Shown: positions 14,301 to 26,300 of the stretch, in pieces
How the letters are laid out: each line of letters begins with the position of its first letter
Position numbering within the stretch: position 1 is the stretch's first letter
Source: Apoda limacodes
Lineage: Eukaryota; Arthropoda; Insecta; Lepidoptera; Limacodidae
Reading direction: 5' to 3'
NCBI GenBank assembly: GCA_946406115.1
Contig: OX291550.1
Coordinates: 30,976,722 to 31,040,721, forward strand
Length of the DNA stretch: 64,000 nucleotides
Notes under the pieces: model-generated
What the model saw: only the letters and a program-made list of their open reading frames with translations
Database searches by the model: none
Told to the model about the DNA's origin: nothing
Made by a program: the position numbers and the translations under genes

Positions 14301-17300
14301 TCTCACTCGCTCTCATTGTGAGCGCATAACGTGAGCGGAGCGTAACGCAGTTTCTTGAAGTGTCACCCGGCAAACCAATTTATAAGACGTTGTCACGTCA
14401 AAACTTAGACCTAAGGTGATGATTGTTAAAAAAACTCTCTTGGATTTATGCTGATGATTGTTGAATAATAACAATCATTGACATTATTTATACGAAGTTC
14501 TTAACTTGATGTCTGTCTGAGAGAGACAGCACTAACAAATAATATCAAATAACTTTCTTTGTACGAGTTGTAGTGCTTTGATAAGACTATTTAAGAAAAA
14601 TCCGTAGAATTTTTTGAAAGACATAAAGCAACGTCGAATAAAAGTTTGAAGCGTGTTAATTGTGTAGATTTGGGCATCCCGCGCGTCGCCGGCACCGACG
14701 TCGTTCATGCACAGTTATGCGCGGCGCGCGCAAAAAACTAGCATTGTGGAGCGTGCTTTCTATCGTTTCTCTGCACGGATGCCTGCGCCTGCGCATGCGC
14801 GCGCGCCGCTCACTCGCTATCACACACTTTGTTGCTCAATTACTTAACTAAATTTATCAGTACTGAGTTTGTTCCTGCAGAGAAATACAATAAAGTTATT
14901 ATTACTGGATCGATGGTCGACAGTACGTCAGTACGTCAGTCGACAGTATGCCGTCTATTCAAACTACACACAAACATTTAAATAAGTACCCGGCTCCGAC
15001 TCACTTACACTTGCAGCAGCAGATAATTAAGAACAATTTTACTGAACTGCTACTAATACACCGCAATTTTCTTCTATTTTTAGGATTCTGCAGCCAAATA
15101 CCAAAACCAAATAATGGTTCCGTCATATCTGTCCTTTGGTATGTCACAGCCTTTTAATTTCGCCATCTTTGTATGGATTGACAATTCTGTCAAATAGTTT
15201 TGTAATAAAAATATTTAGGGCGCGCTGATAAAACTAAAAGATGCAGTTGAACATGTTTCGCGGACACCATTTTACCTATGGTGTGTATGTGTTTTTCGTT
15301 GGATAGGTTTCTTCGAATAAATTGTGAGTTAGCTTCGTGTAAACGTGGTGGTCGTTAACTTATAATTTATCTTATTTATAATATAGGTAGTTCATTTATT
15401 TTTATAAATGCCCGTGACGTAAACCGAGGACAGAGACCGAGACGTGTATGATTTAATAAGTGTTCCATTCGAGACTCGTACGGAACTCAAAAACTTTTGT
15501 TTAAGTAAATAGTACGCAAACCCTTTTCATACAACACCTTACTAAACTTACGTCACTTAGCTTCAGTTCGTAATACGAACCACTGTGATCACTATTTTAT
15601 GTGTCAGTGCGGGTTCTTTCTGTCGCAGGAGACAGAACTCGCAATGACACATAAAAGATTCTATCTTACCTTTTTAATAAGGAACTCTAAACCTAAGTTA
15701 CTTGAACCCGGTGATCTAATTTTATTTAGCACACTTTATATAAATCACTTAAATATACTCGTCTCGTTAGTTCTGTTGTATTTCGCTTATAATTAATAAA
15801 TTAACTAAGCATTTTAATTATTTTATGACCGTCTAGTATATATTCAACTAACATAGCAGAGTTCATCAGCCCGGCTTCCCTCCCGCACCTCCCGCACCTC
15901 TCGCACGCTCCGCTAGCTCCGTACTCCGTAGACACGTCGTTGCTAATTTGTAAAGTAATACCATTAGCCCGACAGGCATTTTTGCGTTCCCATTTCGCGG
16001 CGCTTGCCTATCCGACTTACCCGAGTGTTCGCTAAAACCACTAACACTCAAATAAAACTCGTCGCTATGGGCCGTGTTCGTGTTCGTGTCCTGCCCCCTA
16101 ATTATAACACCATAAATCCCCTAACTTGCAACGATCGTCTTATATCCTACTAGAACCTATAAATGTTTCTCCGCGTCGCAACGGACCATACCTTGAGCTG
16201 AAATTTTTATCCCGAATAATGTAACGTTCCCCAATAAAATAACAGCAACCATAACCAAATTCCACGTGAACGAGCTATACCTAGAGCTATAGCTTGCTGT
16301 ACAAACTTCCTTACTATAATAGTCAAGGATGTAGATAGAGTGGCTAGTCGTAGGAAACTAACTTCCTTACTATAATAGTCAAGGATTTAGGAGTGGCTAG
16401 TCGTAGGACCTTACTATAGTCAAGGAGTTAGATAGAGTTGCTAGTCGTAGGAATTAAACTTTCTTACTATAGTCAAGGAGTAAGATAGAGTGGCTAGTCG
16501 TTGGAAACAAACTTTCTTACTATAGTCAAGGATTTAGATAGAGTGGCTAGTCGCAGGAAACAAACTTTCTTACTATAGTCAAGGAATTAGATAGAGTTGC
16601 TAGTCGTAGGAATTAAACTTTCTTACTATAGTCAAGGATTTAGATACAGTGGCTAGTCGCAGGAAACAAACTTTCTTACTATAGTCAAGGATTTAGATAG
16701 AGTGGCTAGTCGCAGGAAACAAACTTTCTTACTATAGTCAAGGATTTAGATAGAGTGGCTAGTCGCAGGAAACAAACTTTCTTGCTATAGTCAAGAAGTT
16801 AGATAGAGTTGCTAGTCGTAGGAATTAAACTTTCTTACTATAGTCAAGAAGTTAGATAGAGTTGCTAGTCGTAGGAATTAAACTTTCTTACTATAGTCAA
16901 GAAGTTAGATAGAGTGGCTAGTCGTAGGAATTAAACTTTCTTACTATAGTCAAAGAGTTAGATAGTGTGGCTAGTCGTAGGAAGCAAACTTTCTTACTAT
17001 AGTCAAGGATTTAGATAGAGTGGCTAGTCGTAGGAAACAAACTTCCTTATTATAGTCAAGGAGTTAGATAAAGTCGCTAGTCGTAGAAAACAAACTTCTT
17101 TTTAATAATAACATTTGATTTTCAACAAACCTAATTGTTTAAATGATACACAAAACTTTAGCAAAACGCTGTCACCTAATTCAAAGTCTGCATTACAAGC
17201 AAATTAAACTTTGAGAAAATATTGCTCAGATGCTACGAGTTGAATTGTTCCGTGACTGGTGTATGGGGGCTGATGTATGGGGACTGGTGTATGGGGACTG

Positions 17301-20300
17301 ATGAATGGGGGCTGATGTATGGGGACTGATGTATGGGGGCTGACGTATGGGAACTGATGTATGGGGACTGATGTATGGGCACTGATGTATGGGGGCTGAT
17401 GTATGGGGACTGATGTATGGAAACTGATGTAGGGGACTGATGTAGGGGGATGTTTTTTATAAGCGTAGTAGTTAGTATCTTTGTAGTTATTTTATAATAT
17501 TTTTTATCTCAAAAATTTTACCGGTTAACTAAATATAATGGTTAAAATATTACATATTACGATATTATTTTTATTTTATACACATATATTTATATGCACT
17601 AAGTATTATTATTATGCTTGAATCTTTTCAAAAACATAGACACATTAAAGTGTATGAAGCAAACCACCTTGATGAGTTTTTTGGAACCTACACAGGTATG
17701 TTGACAGTAACAAGTTGAATGAACCTTAGATTTTTTCATAGAAACTTCCCACGTTACGCACTTGTTAATTATGTTATTTGCCACGCATCGTTTCCCTGAG
17801 AGAATTACACTAAACAAACTCTAAAGTAGATATTGTATATCTACCGTTGAGATATCCGTGTGCTGGTGTGTTGTTATTCATATATTTTATTTTCAGTAAC
17901 TGTTTGCACAGAGTAAGGTAAAGAAAACCATAAGCAATCAGTGCTTCAAACTGTTAGTACTGGCGGTAACATTTCACACGCTAACTTTATAGTATAGTTA
18001 GCGGCGGCAGTTCAGCGGGGAACGGGAGCGGGAGCGGGAGCGGACGTTGCTCCCTAGCTCGAGGACCCACAGGGATCGTGAAGGCTCTTCTACGAGCTCT
18101 CGTATTGAAATTATGCAACGATCGCTAGTTCATTACCTATTATGTACGATGTGAGATAAATCTATAGATTACCAGGCTTATAGGGCTGTTACTTTCAGTC
18201 CCTGTGCTTACACTTACTCAATATTTTGTATACTAAGGTGTCAATAAGCCAATCAGAGAAGCAGTTTTGCGAATCAGCAACATAACTGTGCTCAGCAAAA
18301 TAAAACAATGACGTGAGTTAAAGTTATCAGAACGCCGGGGAACCTTGGCACTTAACAAAATAAATTGATGTTGTTCATTTTAATAAATAAAAAACTATAT
18401 AATAAGGGCTGGTTCTATTTAAGCTTATTATTTATCGTTCTCTCGATATATTTATGTTTGTGAGATAAAGTAACAATAACCATAATTATATGTATATACT
18501 AATGTGATCAGAACGAATAATGTTGGGCCGAGTTGTCTGTCTGTTAGTACTGAGCGGAGAGGGCTGACGTGAGGGCTGAAGCGGAGTGTTCGCTCTCTCA
18601 GTTTCCTGGTAGCGTGAATGCTCTTCCAGAAAAGTGATGAGATTGTTGGGAGTGGGCAGATCATCACCTGAGCCATGTTTCCGTTCAAACCATTTTGACT
18701 TTGACTTTGAAATAGTGAGCGGAGTTCACCTTTGAGCTTACAAACAACGATCGACACAAAAACATAGTCATTAACCTGTTGGAGCACTGATAAGTAAGAA
18801 CAAATGTCGGTCTCGTTTCGTGTAAGGAACGCACAGGGGCCGGGCGGGGCGGGGCTCGTCGACAAACTAATTGTGTGGATTATTAAAGTCAGTAAAAATG
18901 ATTTGTTTCAGAGACGAGTATGACACGCGACACGCGACACGCGACACCCGACCTCGCTCGACACAACTTACGATAATTACGTTCATGTTAAAAAATAAGG
19001 GACTTACAACTTATGCAACTGCTGATAGAAATTAAAATGTTATCAAAAAGTTAGTTAGACATTTATTTCTTCATAAACGGGTTAGTTTGGAATTAATTAA
19101 ACGTTTATTGTTTGAGTAATTGTTGCAAGCGTGATACCGTTAGTGCGAGTAATGAGTTCAGTGGTACGGTCTGTTGGTACACTCGGGCAAGCGTTCAGAA
19201 ACACATCTGGTTTTAATTTTAAACACTTAAAAAGCGTGTAGGATTAATAATTTAAATGAGCTACGCGAAAAAGAGGCTATATCAAACATTATACATTTAA
19301 ATGTAAATCTTTGTAAAATAAATTGTATTTATAATGAAGTAGCTAACTGTAACGTTCTGAAGAAACCGCAATTGAGAGCGGCGAGATAGAGAGACGGACT
19401 TTCTCTCATTTGTAGGAGTACCTAACGAGTAACGAGACAGGTCGCGTCATCTCGAATAAGCATATCTGATGTGATTTATGACAACAGTGATATTTCAAAA
19501 TTACTTACATTCACATTATATTGACTGGTTAAAAAAATATCTTAAATATCATGTTATTTCAAAACACAATAATAAACGAATGAAAAGAATCATTTTAACA
19601 CAGAACATATACCCTCGAACTCGCACATCATACAAATCAAAAATTACCTAACCATATAATAACCAATAAATAGTTTATTTAACATTCACCGAAATTAGTT
19701 AAAGTTAAAGTAAGTCCCTGCACCCTGCTGTGTGGTACGTACAAGTACCTTGTTCTTATTGAAGGTGTCAAAACAACCAGACATCGATTTCTACGAATCG
19801 TGAGTCAAGCAATAAATATGAAAGATACGACGACGTCGACTGTTCTGTTCCCGGCCGACGGAATCAGCGCAATCACCTCTCCACTCTCCGCCGACTATAC
19901 CCGACTACAGTCGACTACACCCGACAACAGCCGCTGCGCTGGTAGTGCACCACAATAACAACAATAACACAATTCATTACCAAATAAATACTGTACACTT
20001 TATACCAGTGGTTCTTTACCTTTTAGGGATGAAGGACTTCGCACTCACTGTGGACCACTATATATCTGGTGTTATTGTAAATTGTGGTAAAGTTTAGGTA
20101 TTAGTGTGTGCACAAGATTATTTTTATGAGATTACATGGCGTTGGCATATTATTAATTAAAAATGTTTATTATCAAATTTTTTGGGAAAAGTAATTGTCA
20201 TTTTCTATGTTATCTAATGTTATCTAGTCTACGCTACTCATACAACTAGGAATCAGAAAAAGCAAAAGGCCGATCCGGTGAAAGAAAAATCTCTCCAGGG

Positions 20301-23300
20301 TCAAACCAGGATTGCGGCGTAGATTGCCCTCCTAACAAGTGGACAGAAACCCTACGTAGGCGATACAGAGATTAGAGACAAATTAATGTGGCCTACATTC
20401 AACACTGGACCTCTTCCGGTGGGTGACAAATTTCTATATCTTTATTTCAGAGCAAAAAATTTACTAAATCCCTATTGAAATTTTTAAATTGTTCGTTACA
20501 ATAACGTTTGACATTTTTTGGAACACATATCTTTTGGAACACATATCTTTTGCAACATATATCTTTTGCTCGTTGTTTGCTTATTGAATTCCCGAATATC
20601 TATTTGGATACCCTTTTTCAGGCGTTTGGAAATCCGCATAGATAACTTAACCACGCATGGCCGGCGAGAACGTTATGTCAGATTCCTACGTAATTAATTC
20701 GTTTAAAATAAAGAAAGCGTAAATTGTGAGTTCTGCTACCATCTTAGAAAAAAAGTCTAACAAAATAAAAATTAATATGCGGTTCACTGGTATTATAAAG
20801 TAAAGTATGTTCCCGAATTTTAGAATATTGACTTTAGATACCACTCCTAATTCTTCCAGGGACCACCAGTGGTCCGCAGACCACCGGTTAAGAACCACTG
20901 CTTTATACCAAAAAAACGCAAATTATACGTTTGTATAGCGTTTTAACGAGTTTCTGATTGAGGTGAGCGGTCTAAGGTTACTTTTCATATAAGGTTATCG
21001 ATTCCACACGTAACTAGAACTATTATATTATAATATTAGAACTGTTATATTTAATTACAGGTTATATTATTATTGGGGGTTCGAACCAAAATTATAAAAA
21101 GGAACTCTAATATTGAACCTGTAACCCGGTATCTCTAGACAGCTAAGACATGGCTGATAATTCAGGAAATACAAAAGTTACTTTAAATTTTTCTACATCT
21201 ATTTGGGGACCTAATGTAAAAAATCCTACTGATGTGTACAAAATGTGAAAGTGTGTTTGTAGCTCGACGCCGCAACGGAACTTACAATTGAGCTGAAATT
21301 GGCACAAAAATAGTTAAAGTACATGGACTTATACCGAAAACGGATCCCAGGTTTGAATGCAACATTGATTGAAAGAGACAGTACACTACGTTTAACAGCC
21401 ATATTGCTGGACGAGAAACTACGTTTGAAAGTTGCGTTACTGCACAACACACCATGTTTGACAGCAACATAACTACATTGCTTTACGAGACACTACGTTT
21501 GACAGTTGCGTTACAATACAACACATCATGTTTGACACAAACATTGCTTTACGAGACCCTACGTACCTGTACAACAACCGATGTTTACGAGTAGATTCGG
21601 TAGGGTGCGGTTCACGTACCTTGTTTAACGGAGACGTATTTGTCGTTGAGCGCTGCGACGAAGGCGGCCTGCGGCAGGCTGTCCTCGAGGCTGAAGAGCT
21701 CGTCGCGCGTGACGGCGGTGGCGCGCGCGCGAAGCACCGCCTTGGAGCCGACGGGCGCGAGGTACGCGCCGGACGCGTCGCGGAGCGCTAGCGCGCCGAT
21801 GTGGTACTCCGCGCTGAACAGGCATGCCGAAGAACAAGACTCAACCAGCTGCAACAATACGTATAACACACATTATTCTATGAACATGTAAAAAATCATG
21901 AGCAAAACGGAGCCCTATTTGGTAGCCTCGCAGCCTAGTTGGTAGTGTGACCGGCTGCTGTGCAGAGGGTGTAGGTTCGATTCCCGCACTGGACTTGAGT
22001 GAGTCTTGAGTCTGGGTGTATTTATGTATGTATTTACAAAAAAAAAGGAATATATATGTATTTGGATCCGTTGTCTAGTATCGATAACACAGGCTTTGCT
22101 TACTTTGGGGCCAGACGGGCGCTGTGTGTAATGTCCAAAAATATTTATTTATTTATTATTTATTGCTGTCGACGTCCATCTGTAGGAGTTTATCCGTCCG
22201 TATGTTCGTCCGTTAGTCGCTTCTATTCGTCCGTAGGCCTCTAGCTTATAAACGGAGCTCGGCTACATCTAGATATTCAATGTTTGTCTTTATGTGTGTA
22301 TGCATATGTTTATGTGTGCGTGTTAGCATGATGCGCCTGTTGGCCAGCCGATGGTGGATTGGTCTTTTATGAGGTATATAAGTGTGTGTAGTTTTTCAAA
22401 TGCAATACAATAAGAGTGTATGATGCTGATGTAGCAAAGAGAGAAGGTACATGTAGATTGCGTGTGAGTGTGTGTTTGTGTGTATGTGTGTGTGTGGCGA
22501 CTGCGACTGACCTTCCCCGAGGCGCTGAGGTACTTGTTGTTGCATGTGTGGAGCGCGTACTTGCCGCCCTCGTCTGCGCGAAACTCGAGCGTGAAGAGTG
22601 TGTCCTCTCCCCAGGGCACGTTCGCGTCCACGTGGATCTCGTCCTGCGACTCGGAGAGGTGCGCGAACCGCTTGCGACCGACCGACCGCAGGTTCACCTG
22701 CACGAGACAAACCAACAACAACCAATCATCTAAGTATGGAGCACAACAGAGGTGTAATGACGACAGTTCGGCGGGGAACAGTTCAGTTTACCTGTGGCCG
22801 CGCAGCGAGGTGTACGTGCCAGAGCTCTGAGTCACCGGGGACCTTCGCGGTGCACGTCAGCTTGTCGGAGCTGGACCCCAGAAAGTACCCTCTTTCCACG
22901 TTGCGCAACGCCCACCGTCCGCTGCCATCATCTGACACACTGTACGACAACACAAACATACATCATACAAGTCAAATAAAAATTCAAAAACTATTGACTG
23001 ATATTCACATAATATACAAAGGAACGTAGATGAACCAATTACCGTTCGGTTTATTACGAAATGTCGGTACCAAGTTACTAGTGGACTCCGTTTTGTACCT
23101 TCCTTCCTACGCTGACACTCAACTTGACGGTTTTTAAATGAATAATATAAATGGGTTAGCAAAAATCTTGTAGTAAAAATGTTGGTCCGAAATCTCCAAA
23201 AATATTAAAAATACGTTGTATTTGCCATTATTTTCCCAGAACAATACAGTAATGTTTTGTTTGTTCTGTCTGACAGGCACATTGAACACCGCACACCGCA

Positions 23301-26300
23301 CACCGCACACCGCACGCCGCACACCGCACACCGCACACCGCACACCGCACACCGCACACCGCACACCGCACACCGCACACCGCACACCGCACGCAGTGTC
23401 CGCGCGGACAAGAGCTAATGAACCACTCGCTGTTCACAATGATTCACAGACTAGGATTTTCTTTGCTCCATTGTTAGGAGCTTCACTATAGAATTTAAGT
23501 ACAAACGATATTCCTAAAAGTTTTAGTAATGTGTGTAATTATTTATAGTATGTGGTTTATGTTACAAAAATAATAAAATACTAAAAATAAAACTCCATCT
23601 ACCAATAGGATACGTAGATACCTAACACCGAAATAAAAAAAAAAGCAAATAATGTCTATGAGGCATCATTACTTTACAACAATGTACTTGGTTGCTGAAG
23701 CACTTGTAACATACTGAGCAGTGACAGACGAACACAACCCATTATCTGCGCTTAGTTATCTTTTGGATTTTGTTATTGCAGTAAATAAATGCTTTATTTA
23801 ACGTGTGCTGTTAAAAAAATAATCGAGTACGCCATGGGATGTGTTCTGAGGAATTGTTCGAAATGATGCCCACGGCTACTTTCTACCACCGCACCGCTCG
23901 ACATCGGCAGGGAATTCATTCTCACACTTTAGAACCGAAATGGTAGCGTATAGTGCGGTCTGAGAAACTTCCTCCCGCGAACGTTCGGGTTGTGGAATGA
24001 GCTCCCTGCCAAGGTTTTCTCTAAGGACTACAGTATGGGGGTTCTTCAAGAAAGAAGTTATTGGATTTTTGAAGGGTCGGCAACGCGTGAGTGATACCCC
24101 TGGTGTTACAAGCGTCCATAGGCCGGTGACCGCTTACCATCAGGCGGACCGTGTGCTTGTTTGCCACCTTAATGGTATTTAAAAAAAAAAAAATGCGTTC
24201 GTTTCTAGAAATCGCATTTAATACATCCATCTAAATACGCTCCACGCGGTTCCTATTTGAAACTGCTTATTGCGGAACTAATAATAATAATAGCATACCA
24301 TCTTTACACTTTTAAACCCGAAGGGATGGTCAGAGATATTACGAACGGTGGATAAATCTAGTGGCGGACATTCCACATTTTACTGACGATATTCTGTCCC
24401 ACAAACGTAATATTACTTGAGTGATTGACCCTATCGCCGTGCCGGGGGACACAAACCAAAGTCGAAATAACTTTAAAATTTACATAATGCTCGAATCCGG
24501 GACTTTTTTGGGCATGGCAGTCTTTGAAAATATTGATAATTAAAATGAATAAATATCTAAATTCAATATGAATGAATATACCAAAGATTACTTATACGTC
24601 TGGATACCGTGTTCGGGCACACAAAACGAGCCGATTAGAGTACCTGAATTTCAAGGTACTTGCCGTCACAGGACATCATACGTAATCAGTGCGTCGACGC
24701 GTAAAATAATAAAAATGACGATTTGTGCAATAAAATCGTGCTAAACTATTGACAAAAAAAAAGGTTGATGATAAAAAATCACTGTTCACAAGTTATTACA
24801 CTAATCTGCTTGCTATAATTGAAATACAAACTAAGTGATCAAAATAATTATTCGCAAAACAAACAACGCATGTTTTTCTGTCTGTGTTGCCAAGTCTGCA
24901 GGTACGTTCATTTCCCATCCCAAGTTAAGTAAGGCGAATACTGAAACGACAATGCATATTTTTCACCGAACGTCACTTACATACATTACACTATTTCAGG
25001 TTGATATAGTATTTATGTATTGATGACTCCTGTGACATTGACCTCTGCAATGTTTAAATAAAAAAAATCATAACAGTTAGATGTAAATATCAATAGAAAA
25101 AGTAGTACTTATCATGTATTTTATGAACTATGAAATTAATTAATTACCGTATCTTAAAATACATAAATAATTTGGGTGTGTAAAATTATAGGGCGAGTGT
25201 AATATGCATTGTTTTTGTTATATTCTGAGACAATCAGTAATATAGGTTATTCATTTAATATGGTAGACTTATTAGGTCTTATGAAAAACATATATAATGT
25301 ACTTGTAATGATTTTTGTTTAATTTATTTTGGATAACTAATAAAATGTTATACTAAAATCTTTTAATTTTATTGATTATTTTTAAATAACATATTATATA
25401 TAATCTTTATATTTCCTATCTAAATTGAGATTAAAATACTCTATAGTTTATTAATTAAACTCCCTGATTGTTTCCCTACCCGAAGCGTGCTAACCTTTAA
25501 AGAGCTCGAAGTAGGCAAAAGCCTGAAATTTTCTCAGAATATGTGTTACGTATGCGGGTTTTCGAACTAATAATAAAAATATGAAAGCAAAAACTAAAAA
25601 ATTAAGAGGCCTTTTTAGAATAGGCGCCGTAGTACCGATCGTCATTAAATCAAACTGTAACTTACAAAACTGACGAGTAAGAGATTCATAGTAAATGTTA
25701 ATTGCGAAAATTGTACAAATAGCGATTCACACTCACAATTGAGATCCGATTCCTGCGGGCTGCTCTAACAATATCAGCAATATCGCTTTCGCAAAAGAAA
25801 TTTAGTAATTTTCATATTTTCGCATTGAATGTGCTCTATGCTCTCTACGCACGCATTCCATCTAACTGTTGACTAAAAATGAATGCGCTTTATGTTAAAT
25901 TTGGCGGCACTTACAGTCCGCATTTAACGCATTCGCTGCCCATGCTCAGGAGGTAAAACAGTGGATTATCTTTAGAATAGTGAACAGCTATTATGTTTCT
26001 TTACATTTGGCGAACAAAACGATTTCAATGGCTCTGTGATGCGATAGCTTTCTACGCTAAAAAAAATCTTATCAACAAAACACTTATGAATAACGAACAC
26101 GGCGCGCACTGATGCCATGGCAGAGAAGAACGGATTTTATTTTGTACACCCATCTATATTTTAGCACTACAGTATATAATATTTGGAACATACTTTAAGG
26201 TTTACTTTTTTAACATGCATTACATGGCCATGGTCAACAGATTATTAGAAGAAGCTAGAAACCTTCGTATTAAAGACTAACGTTCTATTTTAAAATAATG

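Noticed and set aside
16288..17100. Regular 53-bp repeats with apparent spacer-like variation
   Set aside because: Variation is scattered within units rather than confined to spacers; this is a minisatellite.
18452..18865. 137-codon minus-strand frame
   Set aside because: No domain, mixed composition, lies in fascin intron 5 and lacks homologous-looking segments.
21528..21891. Plus-strand open frames over fascin exon 5
   Set aside because: Shadows of the minus-strand exon; no independent features.
21926..22000. A possible tRNA gene because of the perfect B box
   Set aside because: The acceptor stem does not close, the sequence continues into a SINE body, and other copies share the same extended sequence.
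22396..23029. Several 60-143 codon frames on both strands around the central fascin exons
   Set aside because: They are antisense or shifted shadows of GC-rich fascin exons 3 and 4 and read through introns.
23134..23491. Repetitive CAVCGVR / HTAHRTP peptides
   Set aside because: They are translations of the heptanucleotide array.
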